Source: JAJPHF01 sp035293805 (GTDB taxonomy: Bacteria; Chloroflexota; UBA6077; JAJPHF01). Taken from it: a stretch of 64,000 bases of DNA. Made by a program: the position numbers and the translations under genes. The notes beneath the pieces were generated by a model. That model made no database searches. It worked only from the letters and a program-made list of their open reading frames with translations, and had not been told where the DNA came from. Shown one piece after another: positions 1 to 8,105 of this stretch; position 1 is the stretch's first letter, and every line of letters starts with the position of its first letter. The DNA lies in contig DATGMD010000051.1 in assembly GCA_035293805.1 (NCBI GenBank), forward strand, positions 124,001 to 188,000, written 5' to 3'.

Positions 1-755
1 ACCGACTCGACGATCGTGTCCACGTCCAGCGGCACGAGCGTGCGCGGGTCGATGACCTCCAGCGAGATCTCGTCCTCGCGCTCCAGCACTTCGGCCGCCG
101 CCAGCCCGCGCTGCACCATCGTGTGGATGCCGACGAACGTCACGTCCTCGCCGCGCCGCCGCACGGCGGCCTGCCCGAAGGGGATCGTGTACTCGCCCTC
201 GGGCACGTCGCCCTTTGCGAAGTAGAGCACCTTGTGCTCCAGGAAGATCGTCGGGTTGTCGTCGCGGATCGCCGTCTTCAGCAGCCCCTTGGCGTCCTCC
301 GGCGTGGCGGGCACCACGACCTTCAGCCCGGGAATGTGGACGAACCACGCCTCGAGGCTCTGCGAGTGCTGCGCCGCATTGCCCCGCCCCGCGCCCTCCT
401 GCGCCCGCAGGACCATCGGCACGCGCGCCTTGCCGCCAAACATGTACCGCAGCTTCGCCGCCTGGTTGACGATCTGGTCCATCGCCAGCCCCACGAAATC
501 CAGATACATCAGCTCGGCCACCGGACGCGTGCCCGTGACAGCGGCTCCCACGGCCGAGCCGACGATGATCTCCTCGGACAGCGGCGTGTTGCGCACGCGC
601 TCGGCGCCAAAGCGGTCGAGCAGGCCGCGCGTCACCCCGAAGATGCCGCCGCGCCCGGCCGCGATGTCCTCGCCGAGCACCCACACCGTCGGGTCGCGCG
701 CCATCTCCTCGTGCAGCGCCTCGTTCAGCGCCTGCGCGTACGTCAGCTCTCGCAT
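1..755 (-). CDS. 2-oxo acid dehydrogenase E1 component, beta subunit (partial)
   Basis: The N-terminal 251 codons of a transketolase-fold E1-beta subunit (pyruvate/acetoin/branched-chain dehydrogenase family); the C-terminus lies beyond the window edge. The frame starts MRELTYAQALNEALHEEM and continues with VLGEDIAAGRGGIFGVT, NTPLSEEIIVGSAVGAA and RAQEGAGRGNAAQHSQSLE, all typical of PdhB/AcoB proteins, which pair with an E1-alpha to bind thiamine diphosphate and decarboxylate a 2-oxo acid. The start ATG at 755 is the first in-frame one; a weak GCGAGG lies upstream. No E1-alpha gene lies on the upstream side, where there is an unrelated small gene, so the partner is either beyond the window or elsewhere. 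The family is certain; the substrate is not. Confidence 0.93.
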   Translation of the reverse strand, partial: MRELTYAQALNEALHEEMARDPTVWVLGEDIAAGRGGIFGVTRGLLDRFGAERVRNTPLSEEIIVGSAVGAAVTGTRPVAELMYLDFVGLAMDQIVNQAAKLRYMFGGKARVPMVLRAQEGAGRGNAAQHSQSLEAWFVHIPGLKVVVPATPEDAKGLLKTAIRDDNPTIFLEHKVLYFAKGDVPEGEYTIPFGQAAVRRRGEDVTFVGIHTMVQRGLAAAEVLEREDEISLEVIDPRTLVPLDVDTIVES

Positions 756-816
756 ACGGCCTCGCAGCGATGGGGCTCGCGGTGACGAGCGATGAGCCCT
801 GCCGAGCCCGCCCCGC

Positions 817-1212
817 TTATTGCTGGGCGGTCAGGCGCGCGGCGGTCGCCTGGACCACGATGTCGAGCAGGTGGGCGCCGTTCTCGTCCAGGTAGCGCTT
901 CACGCCGTTCAGCGCGGCATCGCGCAGCGTCGCCGCCGCCGGCGACTGCGCCAGCCACTGCTCTGCTGAGGCGACCGCTAGCCCGCCCGCCTCGGTCTGG
1001 AGCGCGCGGCCGAGTGCCCCCAGCGCCGCGCCCATTAGCTCGCCCCCGACGGCCGGCCGCGGAAACTCCACACGACCGATCGCCTCCTGCACCAGCGCCG
1101 CGACGACCGTGCCCATCAGGTCGCGCTCGACGGCGGCCTGGTAGACCTGCTGCTCGACGGCCGGCGCGGCCTGGGCCGCTAGCTCCGGCAGGCGGTCCCA
1201 CGGCATGCTCAT
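817..1212 (-). CDS. Hypothetical protein, 131 aa
   Basis: I do not recognise this protein. It is predicted to be largely alpha-helical and rich in alanine, with no cysteine, no signal peptide and no clear membrane segment. The start ATG at 1212 is preceded by a strong GGAGAGGAGCG ribosome site, which favours it over an upstream in-frame start and argues that the gene is real. It lies between a bicupin gene (upstream, 105 nt) and the E1-beta gene (downstream, 61 nt) on the same strand and may be co-transcribed with them. It could be a helical accessory protein, but nothing in the sequence gives a function. Confidence 0.6.
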   Translation of the reverse strand: MSMPWDRLPELAAQAAPAVEQQVYQAAVERDLMGTVVAALVQEAIGRVEFPRPAVGGELMGAALGALGRALQTEAGGLAVASAEQWLAQSPAAATLRDAALNGVKRYLDENGAHLLDIVVQATAARLTAQQ

Positions 1213-1317
1213 GGCTCGCTCCTCTCCGTTCCGCCGCGCCGCGTCCTCGCGCCGTGCCCGGCGCACTCGTATCCTCAGCGAGCTACCCGGCAGGGGCCTG
1301 CGCCAGCCGGCGGCCCG

Positions 1318-2382
1318 TCAACCCACGGGCTGGTGCCCGTCGTGCGCGGCGTAAGCCTCCTCGCGGTAGAGGTCCAGCGCCTCCATCGCGGGCAGGTCGG
1401 TGATCGAGAAGAGGACGGCCTCCTCGTCGCCCGTGTTGGCGTGCTCGTGCCAGGCCCAGGTGGGCAGCGCCAGGAAGTCGCCCTGCTGCCAGTCGAGCCG
1501 CTCCCCGTTCACCACGCTGTAGCCGCGCCCGCGGAACACCTGGTACACGGCGCTGCTCGTGTGGCGGTGCGCCCGCGTGCGTACCCCCGGCCGCAGGAGC
1601 TGAATCCAGCAGCCGAGCGCCGGCAGCGCGTGGCCGCCCGTCCGCGGGTCGGTGTACTCTAGCGCCACGTCGTCGTAGGGGCTCGCGTCCACCGCCGCCA
1701 GCCGCCGCAGCGCCGCATACGTGTCCGCCCACCGATAGGTGAGGAGAGGCGGGCGGGTCGGTTGCACCGCTCGCAGCGCGGCGCCGTAGCGGTGCTGCGA
1801 GCTATCGGCCGGCCGCGTCTCAGGCTGGCGCTCGGCGGGGTGGCGCTCGAAGAACACGCCGTTCAGCAGGATGACGAGCGGGAAGTCGAGGCCGTCCATC
1901 CACATCACCGGCTCGTCGCCGGCGTTGCCGTGGTGGTGCCAGCTCCAGCGCGGCGTCAGCACCAGGTCGCCCGGCTCCATCGTGCAGCGCTCGCCGTCGA
2001 TCGTCGTGTAGGCGCCGTGGCCCTGGATGATGAAGCGGATCGCCGCGGGCGTGTGGCGGTGCGTGGGCGCGACCTCGCCGGGGCGGATGAGCTGCACGGA
2101 GGCGGCCAGCGTGTGCGTGGCGCAGTGCTGCGCCACCAGGCCCGGGTTGACCAGGCGGATCGTCCGCCGTTCGGCCGCCGCGTCGTGCTGCACCAGCTCG
2201 CCGGCGCGCTCCAGCACGCGCCGCACGTCGGCGCCCCGCCAGACGTACGGGCGCGCGACCAGCCGCGGCTCCGCCGCCTGCACCTCGTCGCCCAGCCGCC
2301 ACAGCCCTTCGAGCTGCAGCCCCGCCATCTCCGCGTGCAGCGCGTCCAGCGCCGCCGTCCCGCTCACCGGCTCCGCAACCAT
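1318..2382 (-). CDS. Bicupin, gentisate 1,2-dioxygenase-like
   Basis: A 354-residue double-cupin protein of the gentisate 1,2-dioxygenase/1-hydroxy-2-naphthoate dioxygenase type, enzymes that use Fe(II) to open hydroxylated aromatic rings. Each half has a cupin motif: THRHTPAAIRF with WSWHHHGN in the first, AHRHTSSAVYQ with WAWHEHANTGDEE in the second. Histidines for metal binding are therefore present in both halves. A GTG-ATG pair follows GCGGAGGC; I chose the ATG at 2382 for its better spacing. A paralogue of the same architecture lies at 42666-43664 inside a catabolic operon; both end in a similar DLPAMEALDLYREE-type tail. The family is clear, but the substrate could be gentisate, salicylate, a hydroxynaphthoate or another aromatic acid. 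Confidence 0.85.
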   Translation of the reverse strand: MVAEPVSGTAALDALHAEMAGLQLEGLWRLGDEVQAAEPRLVARPYVWRGADVRRVLERAGELVQHDAAAERRTIRLVNPGLVAQHCATHTLAASVQLIRPGEVAPTHRHTPAAIRFIIQGHGAYTTIDGERCTMEPGDLVLTPRWSWHHHGNAGDEPVMWMDGLDFPLVILLNGVFFERHPAERQPETRPADSSQHRYGAALRAVQPTRPPLLTYRWADTYAALRRLAAVDASPYDDVALEYTDPRTGGHALPALGCWIQLLRPGVRTRAHRHTSSAVYQVFRGRGYSVVNGERLDWQQGDFLALPTWAWHEHANTGDEEAVLFSITDLPAMEALDLYREEAYAAHDGHQPVG

Positions 2383-2459
2383 CACGCCTCCGCAATCCCT
2401 ACCGCCGGGCCGCGAATCCCCGCGCCGCTGCGCGACCGGTCACGCCTTGCGGCCAGCCG

Positions 2460-3155
2460 CTATCCTAGCAAGTCCAGCATCTCCCCCGGGCGCATGGCGA
2501 TGCAGGTGAAGATCGGCGTGTCGCGCTCCGTGTACGAGCTGGCCTCCGTCTCGCGTAGCGCCATCACCAGGTCCAGGAAGTCGCTCGGCACGTCGGACTC
2601 GAACGCCAGCACGAACTCCTGGTCGTCGAGCCCGTAGGAATACGTCGTGTTCAGCTTGACGCTCGGGAACGTATGCCCCAGCTTGATGTGGGCGTCCATC
2701 ATCTCCTGGCGCCGCTCTTTCGACAGCGCGTACCAGGCGCGCGTCTTCACGAACGGATAGACGAAGAGGTACTTCGCCTTGCCCGGCGTGACGGTGAGCC
2801 GCGAGCCTTCCTGGCCCTCGTGGCGGTGCTTGTCCACGTACATCGAGCGCCGCGTCTGGCTCAGGTAGGAGTAGGGCAGCGAGGCGTAGTTGCCGAGCCC
2901 CGTCGCCAGCAGCTCGGCCATGAACGGGGGGAACACGTCCAGGTCCTCGCTGATCGTCCAGAGCAGGAAGTCGCAGTCGCCGCGAATGCCGACGAGCGAG
3001 TAGCTCCGCAGGATCATGCGCTCGGCGTACCGCTCCAGCACGGCCTGGAAGGCCCGCTTGCCCGCGTCGCGCTCGCTCGGCGGGAGCCGCCGCCACGCCG
3101 GATCGATCTTGAAGAAGTTAAACTTAACGAACTGGCGCCGCATCTGCTCGGCCAT
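2460..3155 (-). CDS. hemQ: Chlorite dismutase-family protein, probable coproheme decarboxylase HemQ
   Basis: A 231-residue member of the chlorite dismutase superfamily. The segments QFVKFNFFKIDPAWR, DFLLWTISEDLD, SYLSQTRRSMYV, KYLFVYPFVKTRAWY, HIKLGHTFPSVKLNTTYSYG and DDQEFVLAFESD follow HemQ proteins of Gram-positive-type bacteria, where the enzyme converts coproheme III to heme b in the coproporphyrin-dependent pathway. The proximal histidine is expected in the MMDAHIKLGH segment and the reactive tyrosine in the YPFVKTRAWY region, but I cannot assign exact residues without an alignment. The start at 3155 has AGGGAGGGACC just upstream. It is a stand-alone minus-strand gene with no other heme genes beside it. 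Confidence 0.88.
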   Translation of the reverse strand: MAEQMRRQFVKFNFFKIDPAWRRLPPSERDAGKRAFQAVLERYAERMILRSYSLVGIRGDCDFLLWTISEDLDVFPPFMAELLATGLGNYASLPYSYLSQTRRSMYVDKHRHEGQEGSRLTVTPGKAKYLFVYPFVKTRAWYALSKERRQEMMDAHIKLGHTFPSVKLNTTYSYGLDDQEFVLAFESDVPSDFLDLVMALRETEASSYTERDTPIFTCIAMRPGEMLDLLG

Positions 3156-3229
3156 GGTCCCTCCCTGGGCGAACGCGTTAGCTGCTCTATTATCGCCCGA
3201 GCGCCCGCCCCCGCGCCGAACTCGGCGCG

Positions 3230-4072
3230 CTAGTGCGCGTGCGGCGGGAGCACCGATTGCTCCGCGGGCGCGGCGAGCACGTCCTGGTCGGTGAGCAGCC
3301 AGCGGTCCCCGCGCCGCACCACCCGGCCATCGTGCTCCAGCTTCAGCAGGTGCGCCAGCACCGAGCGCCCCGCCGCGCCGTGCAGCCGCGGGTCCACGTC
3401 CGCGTACAGCCGCGCCACCATCGCCCCGATCGTCTCGTCGCCCAGCCGCAGGCAGGCCAGCACTTGCCGCTCGCGCAGCAGGCGGTGGTCGATGTACTCC
3501 GTGATCTTCGCCTCGGGATCCTCCACCGGGTCCCAGTGGCCGGGCAGCATGCGCCGGATCGGGTACTGCCGCAGCAGCGCCAGCGAGTCGAGATACGCTG
3601 CCATGTCGCCGTCCGGCGGGCTCACCACCACCGTGCCGGAGCCGACCACGTGGTCCCCCGAGAACAACAGCTCGCGCGCCCGCAGCAGGAAGCACAGGTG
3701 CGTGCTCGCGTGCCCCGGCGTCGCCAGCACCTCCAGCATCTCGCCGTCAACCGGCACCTCCTGGCCGTGGCGCAGCGTGCGATCGGCGTGCCGAATGCCC
3801 TCGTGGGCCGCCAGCGGGGCGCCCGTCTTGCGGCGCAGCAGGTCCGCGCCGGGCAGGTGGTCCAGGTGATGGTGCGTCACCAGGATCAGGCCGACCCGCG
3901 CGTTCAGCTCGCCCACTGCCTCCACGATGCGGTCGATGTGTACAGGGTCGTCCGGCCCCGGATCGACCACGGCCAGCTCGCGCTCGCCGATCAGATAGGT
4001 ATTCGTGCCCGGGCCCGTGTACGGGCCAGGATTAGCGGCCAGCAGCTTGTGAATCCGTGGCGCTACCAGCAC
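3230..4072 (-). CDS. MBL-fold metallo-hydrolase (LACTB2-like)
   Basis: A 280-residue metallo-beta-lactamase-fold hydrolase. The THHHLDHLPGA segment gives the HxHxDH zinc motif, followed by ATPGHASTHLCFLL and FSGDHVVGSGTVVV for the later metal ligands, and a C-terminal winged-helix-like region ending HGRVVRRGDRWLL. This layout resembles LACTB2/ribonuclease-Z-like hydrolases. I chose the GTG at 4072, which overlaps the end of the NUDIX gene by 10 nt and has GGAGGTGGCCGA upstream, a typical translational-coupling arrangement. The pairing of NUDIX and MBL hydrolases is also seen in eukaryotic NUDT-LACTB2-like pairs and in actinobacteria. The substrate is unknown. Confidence 0.88.
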   Translation of the reverse strand: MLVAPRIHKLLAANPGPYTGPGTNTYLIGERELAVVDPGPDDPVHIDRIVEAVGELNARVGLILVTHHHLDHLPGADLLRRKTGAPLAAHEGIRHADRTLRHGQEVPVDGEMLEVLATPGHASTHLCFLLRARELLFSGDHVVGSGTVVVSPPDGDMAAYLDSLALLRQYPIRRMLPGHWDPVEDPEAKITEYIDHRLLRERQVLACLRLGDETIGAMVARLYADVDPRLHGAAGRSVLAHLLKLEHDGRVVRRGDRWLLTDQDVLAAPAEQSVLPPHAH

Positions 4073-4995
4073 TCGGCCACCTCCGGCGGGATGACGATTC
4101 GGGGTGGGGTCACGTCCACCTCCATGCGGGGCAGCACCGTGACCACCGGCTTGTTCTCCGTGTGCGCCCACAGCGCCTCCAGCGTCGGGAACATGGCCAG
4201 ACGCTGGAGATGGCTGAGCGTGGCGAAGACCAGCGGGAACTCGTGGGCGGCGTGGCGCCTCAATGCCACGTCCGGCGCGATCCACACACCGTCCGTCGTC
4301 TCCGGCGTGCAGGCGAGCGCCTCCGGCACCGTCTGGGCGCCGCAGTGCAGCGCCTCCTGGCGCGGCGGCATGAGCGCCAGGAAGAAGCGCGTGTCGAAGC
4401 GGTGCTTGGCCGCCTCCGGCGTGATCCAGTGCGCCCAGTAGCGCAGGGCGCCAGGCGCCAGCGTCAGCCCCTCGCGCCGCGCCAGCTCCCAGAGCGACAT
4501 CTCGCCGCTTGCCACGCTGGCGCGGTGGACGGCGAAGCGCCGGGCCGTTTCTGGCTCGTCGAGCGCCACCCACGCGCCCCGCGCGTCGCGGGCGAGCAGC
4601 ACACCCGCCTCCTCGTAAAGCTCGCGCAGGGCATTGATCCACAGTGCCAGACTGCCCTCGGGCGTGTCCAGGCCCGCCTTCGCGCTCCCGCCCAGGCGCG
4701 CGTGCGCGGCCGCGGCGCTCAGATCGGCGGGCGGGTGCGCGCCGGGCGGCCAGTCGTCCGCTTGCAGGCTGCCGCCCGGGAACACGTACACGTCGGGCGC
4801 GAAATTGCTCCCCGCCGGCCGCCGCACCATGAAGATCTCGTACGGCGTCGCCCCACCCCCCGGCGTCCACTCCCCCTGGCCGCTGCCCCCTCTCCCCCTG
4901 GGAGAGGGCTGGGGTGAGGGCGACTCCGCGGCCCGCACGGCCGGCCGCACGAGAATCACCGTCGCCGATTCACGCGGCTCCACGGGCGTAGCCAC
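4063..4995 (-). CDS. NUDIX hydrolase with in-frame repeat insertion
   Basis: A 310-residue NUDIX-superfamily protein. The core is recognisable from VYVFPGGSLQADDW and ALRELYEEAGVLLA; the REhxEEhG part of the NUDIX box is present (RELYEEAG), but the box is interrupted by a long insertion, as in NUDT19/ADP-sugar-type members. The start is a GTG at 4995 after AGGAGGTGGCCC. Residues about 26-42 (SPSPQPSPRGRGG and neighbours) are encoded by a copy of the G-rich palindromic repeat at 4886-4920, inserted without breaking the frame. The downstream MBL hydrolase overlaps its stop. Hydrolysis of a nucleoside-diphosphate-linked substrate is likely; the exact substrate is not predictable. Confidence 0.85.
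   Translation of the reverse strand: MATPVEPRESATVILVRPAVRAAESPSPQPSPRGRGGSGQGEWTPGGGATPYEIFMVRRPAGSNFAPDVYVFPGGSLQADDWPPGAHPPADLSAAAAHARLGGSAKAGLDTPEGSLALWINALRELYEEAGVLLARDARGAWVALDEPETARRFAVHRASVASGEMSLWELARREGLTLAPGALRYWAHWITPEAAKHRFDTRFFLALMPPRQEALHCGAQTVPEALACTPETTDGVWIAPDVALRRHAAHEFPLVFATLSHLQRLAMFPTLEALWAHTENKPVVTVLPRMEVDVTPPRIVIPPEVAECW
4886..4920. repeat. G-rich palindromic repeat, copy inside NUDIX gene
   Basis: A CCCTCTCCC-CTG-GGGAGAGGG dyad followed by CTGGGGTGAGGG. It is the same family as the copies near 15.6, 25.2, 50.1, 52.2, 53.3, 54.9 and 58.7 kb. Here it lies within the coding sequence and keeps it open. Confidence 0.9.
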
Positions 4996-5062
4996 GGGCC
5001 ACCTCCTGGGGGCGCAAGAGCGCTGTCGCCACTCTTATACTACCCGCTCGTCCGCCCCTGGC

Positions 5063-5791
5063 TCAGTCCGCCATCCCCACCCGCTTGCGCCAGGCGTGCC
5101 AGGCGCGCTCGAAGCCGCGCGGATCGAGCTGATAGCCGCCCATCCGCGCGATCTCGCCGGGGCTCAGGTACTGCACGTCGCCCAGCGCCATCGCCTGCAT
5201 CTGCAGCCGCGCGTTCTCCGCCATGTAGACACACGTCCAGACGACCTCCGGCAGCGAGCCGCCGGCCACCGCGCTGCCGTGCCCCCGCATCAGCACGACC
5301 CGGCGGGCGCCCAGCGCCCGGGCGAGCGAGCGGCCCTGCTCCATCGTCCGCACCAGCAAGTCCGTCTCTGCGCCGAAGTCGGCCGCGATGTCCCACTTGG
5401 GGACCTCCGGCCCCAGCAGCGCGGCCATGTGGTAGATTGGCCGCAGCGGCGTGTTGGTGATAGTGAAGGGGATCACGGACGGCGCGTGGTTGTGGCAGAT
5501 CGCATGCACGTCGGGGCGAGCCTCGTAGATGGCGCCGTGGATGAAGCGCTCGGAGTAGGGCGTGCCCGCGGCGCCGCCCAGTTGGCGGCCATCGAGGGAA
5601 AAGCGCTGCAAGTCGGCCCCCGTGACCAGCTCCGGGCCGAGCGAGCGCGCGATGACGTACTCCTCGGGGCGCGCGGGATGGCGGATGCTCACGTGCCCGA
5701 ACGCGTCGAGCACGCCCTCGTGCGCCAGGATACGGTTGGCGGCCACCAAGTCGCTCAGCGCCGCCGGATTGGCCAGCAGGGTGTCGGTCAT
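5063..5791 (-). CDS. Class II aldolase/adducin-family protein
   Basis: A 242-residue class II aldolase/adducin fold protein (fuculose-phosphate aldolase family). The metal-binding histidines appear in ICHNHAPSVIPF and LMRGHGSAVAG, and the glycine-rich AFGHVSIRHP segment is typical of the family. Members perform retro-aldol cleavage or decarboxylation of hydroxy-acid or sugar-phosphate substrates with Zn2+. The start at 5791 has GAGGAG about 13 nt upstream. A close paralogue lies at 61380-62099, sharing LAHEGVLDAFGHVSIRHP and DLLVRTMEQGRSLAR. It is divergent from the ABC transporter genes. The substrate is unknown. Confidence 0.87.
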   Translation of the reverse strand: MTDTLLANPAALSDLVAANRILAHEGVLDAFGHVSIRHPARPEEYVIARSLGPELVTGADLQRFSLDGRQLGGAAGTPYSERFIHGAIYEARPDVHAICHNHAPSVIPFTITNTPLRPIYHMAALLGPEVPKWDIAADFGAETDLLVRTMEQGRSLARALGARRVVLMRGHGSAVAGGSLPEVVWTCVYMAENARLQMQAMALGDVQYLSPGEIARMGGYQLDPRGFERAWHAWRKRVGMAD

Positions 5792-6077
5792 GGCAACGTC
5801 ACTCCTCGCCCGCGCGGATGGCCAGAAGTATACGGCCCATGCTCGGCGCCGCGGCTGCGGGAAGTCCTCGGCAGCCCTCGCCCCCGACCGTCCGCCCGCC
5901 GGCTGCCGAGCGTGTCCTGCCGGTCGCCGCGCCTGCAAGCCTCGCTGGCCCGCAACGTGCGGTACTTTCGCTGAGCAGCCGGTCGACTGCCGGCGACGTC
6001 GCGCGGACCAACCGACAGGCGGCGAGGCCCACGGCATGGCGCGGAATCAACCGCCCCGACCCTAATAGGTCGTGGGA

Positions 6078-6090
6078 CGATAAATTATCG
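6078..6090. promoter_or_regulatory. Candidate operator dyad
   Basis: A perfect CGATAA-A-TTATCG inverted repeat in an AT-rich patch that is unusual for this GC-rich DNA, ten bases upstream of the candidate promoter of the ABC genes. It could bind a dimeric regulator of the divergent genes. Confidence 0.35.
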
Positions 6091-6099
6091 CCGATCCCC

Positions 6100-6128
6100 T
6101 TGCGCGTTCCGGACACTTCGCGTACAGT
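6100..6128 (+). promoter_or_regulatory. Candidate sigma70-type promoter of ABC genes
   Basis: A TTGCGC box at 6100-6105 and TACAGT at 6123-6128, separated by 17 nt. It would start transcription near 6135, some 80 nt upstream of the ATPase start codon. Confidence 0.45.
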
Positions 6129-6217
6129 AGTTGCACGCGTCCAGTAGACAGAAACCCCCGCGTCGGTCGTGGGGCGCGGGGTGCGGTTCTGTGAATGCGG
6201 GAGATGAGGCGTTAGCG

Positions 6218-7105
6218 ATGGCGACGACCGAGCGGGTAACGGGAGCCCCCCCCGGCAGCGCCGGACACGCGGGCGACAAGATCGTCGTCCGCGACCTCTA
6301 CAAGACCTTCACGGTGCGCGGCAGCATCGTGCGGGCGCTTGTGAACATGAACGTCACCATCAAGGACGGCGAGTTCTTCGCCATCGTGGGCCCGAGCGGC
6401 TGTGGAAAGACGACGCTCCTGCGCATCCTGGCCGGCCTCGAGAAGCAGACCACCGGCACCCTGGACATGCACAGCTCTGACCCCAGCAAGCCGATCAACT
6501 CCATGGTCTTTCAGGAGCAGTCCGTTTTCCCGTGGATGACCGTGCGTGACAACGTGGCCTACGGCCTGCGGATGCGCGGCGTGCCGAAGAAGCAGCGGGA
6601 CGAGACCGTCGCCTACTACATCGACAAAGTGGGCCTGACGAAGTTCACGAAGGCCTATCCGTTCCAGCTCTCGGGTGGCATGAAGCAGCGCGTGAGCCTT
6701 GCCCGCGCCTTCGCCAACGACCCCGAGATTCTCCTCATGGACGAGCCGTTCGGCGCGCTCGATGAGCAGACGAAGCTGCTGCTCCAGGAAGAGCTGCTGC
6801 GCATCTGGCAGGAAACGGCCAAGACCGTCGTCTTCATCACCCACAGTATCGACGAGGCGATCGTGCTCGCCGACCGGATCATGGTGATGACCGCTCACCC
6901 GGGCCAGACCAAGGCTTACGTCCAGGTGCCCTTCGAGCGGCCCCGCGCCGTCTACGAGATTCGCGCCACGCCGCAATACGGTCAGCTGATGTACAGCATC
7001 TGGGAGCTCCTCCGCGACGAGGTCTTGCGGGCCAAGCGCGAGGAGGGCACCGAGGGCGGCGCCGATCTCAACCCGTCGTTCAAGCCGCCCACGCGCGGAC
7101 GCTAG
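6218..7105 (+). CDS. ABC transporter ATP-binding protein (nitrate/sulfonate/taurine type)
   Basis: A 295-residue ABC ATPase close to the SsuB/TauB/NrtD group, which powers uptake of small organic anions or pyrimidine precursors. All motifs are intact: Walker A GPSGCGKTT, Q-loop FQEQSVFPW, signature LSGGMKQR, Walker B LLMDEPFGALD and the switch histidine in FITHSIDEA. I chose the ATG at 6218, after GGGAGATGAGG, rather than an earlier in-frame start. The permease follows 54 nt downstream in the same operon. No substrate-binding protein gene is attached, although at least five NMT1-like binding proteins are encoded elsewhere in the window and could share this core. The substrate is unknown. Confidence 0.93.
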   Translation: MATTERVTGAPPGSAGHAGDKIVVRDLYKTFTVRGSIVRALVNMNVTIKDGEFFAIVGPSGCGKTTLLRILAGLEKQTTGTLDMHSSDPSKPINSMVFQEQSVFPWMTVRDNVAYGLRMRGVPKKQRDETVAYYIDKVGLTKFTKAYPFQLSGGMKQRVSLARAFANDPEILLMDEPFGALDEQTKLLLQEELLRIWQETAKTVVFITHSIDEAIVLADRIMVMTAHPGQTKAYVQVPFERPRAVYEIRATPQYGQLMYSIWELLRDEVLRAKREEGTEGGADLNPSFKPPTRGR

Positions 7106-7159
7106 TAGTCGCTCGCCGTGCCACCCGGGCGCGGCAGAGCACAGACGAGGAGGGAGGCA

Positions 7160-8029
7160 ATGGCTCAGGAGCGGGTCAGCACCGGAGACATCCAGGGCCT
7201 TATCACTACCGCGCGACTCGCCGACGTCACTGCCGACCGCACGGCAGTCGAGGCGGAGCGGCCCACACTCGGGCTTAGCCGCCAGAACCAGGAGCGGCTG
7301 CTCTCGATCTTCTCCCCGATCCTGCTGCTCGTGCTGTGGGAGATCCTCGTCCAGGTCGGCGTGCTGGACAAGCGCTTCTTCCCCGCGCCTAGCTCGATCG
7401 TGGGCACCTTCACGACGCTCGTCACGTCGGGTGAGCTGTGGAAGCACCTGACGGCCAGCGTCACCCGCATCGTCATCGGCTTTGCGATGGGCGCTATCCC
7501 GGCGCTGCTCCTCGGTATCACGATGGGGCTCTCCCGCTGGGTGCGGGCGTTCTTCAGCCCGATGATCGCGGCGCTCTACCCGATCCCGAAGATCGCCATT
7601 CTGCCGCTCATCATGCTCATCTTCGGCCTGGGCGAGCCGAGCAAGTGGGTCATCATCGCCATCGGCACGTTCTTCCTCGTGCTCTACAACACGATGGCCG
7701 GCGTCATGAACATCCCGAACATCTACCTCGACGTCGGCAAGAACTTCGGCGCCAACCGCGCGCAGTTCTACTGGACCATCGCGCTGCCCGGCGCGCTGCC
7801 GCTGATCTTCACCGGCATCAAGCTCGCCGCGGGCGTCGCGCTGCTGATCATCGTCGCCGCGGAGTTCGTGGGTGCCAAGACCGGCATCGGCTACCTGATC
7901 TGGCAGTCGTGGCAGACCTTCTCGGTCGAGACGATGTACGTCGGCCTGATCGTGATCGCCGTGCTCGGCTACCTCGTCTCGCTGGCGATGGACGAGCTAG
8001 AGCACTTCCTGATCCCCTGGCGCCTCTAG
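7160..8029 (+). CDS. ABC transporter permease (SsuC/TauC type)
   Basis: A 289-residue inner-membrane permease with about six predicted membrane segments, beginning near residue 51 (ILLLVLWEILVQVGVL) and ending with LIVIAVLGYLVSLAM. The EAA-type loop that contacts the ATPase is seen in DVGKNFGANRAQFYWTIALPGALP. The FFPAPSSIVGTF motif after the first segment is typical of this family. The N-terminal ~45 residues are hydrophilic. The start at 7160 follows GAGGAGGGAGGCA. It is the second gene of the operon, followed directly by a strong intrinsic terminator, so the operon has just these two genes. Confidence 0.93.
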   Translation: MAQERVSTGDIQGLITTARLADVTADRTAVEAERPTLGLSRQNQERLLSIFSPILLLVLWEILVQVGVLDKRFFPAPSSIVGTFTTLVTSGELWKHLTASVTRIVIGFAMGAIPALLLGITMGLSRWVRAFFSPMIAALYPIPKIAILPLIMLIFGLGEPSKWVIIAIGTFFLVLYNTMAGVMNIPNIYLDVGKNFGANRAQFYWTIALPGALPLIFTGIKLAAGVALLIIVAAEFVGAKTGIGYLIWQSWQTFSVETMYVGLIVIAVLGYLVSLAMDELEHFLIPWRL

Positions 8030-8057
8030 CCGCGCCACCCGCACTCAGACCGCAAAC

Positions 8058-8090
8058 AGCCCCCGGCACGTGCCGGGGGCTGCTTCTTCT
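8058..8090 (+). terminator. Intrinsic terminator of the ABC operon
   Basis: A perfect 24-nt palindrome, AGCCCCCGGCAC and its complement, followed by TGCTTCTTCT. It begins 28 nt after the permease stop codon. Confidence 0.85.
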
Positions 8091-8105
8091 GCCTGGACCA
8101 AGAAT

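Larger units (their letters stand above)
5792..6217. other. Divergent intergenic region
   Basis: About 425 nt between the class II aldolase and the ABC ATPase. It holds a 13-nt dyad CGATAA-A-TTATCG at 6078-6090 and a candidate plus-strand promoter at 6100-6128. I see no gene in it. Confidence 0.6.

Noticed and set aside
4886..4920. PLPLGEGRGEG/SPSPQPSPRGRG peptide as a new protein domain
   Set aside because: It is simply the translation of the palindromic DNA repeat in different frames in unrelated proteins.
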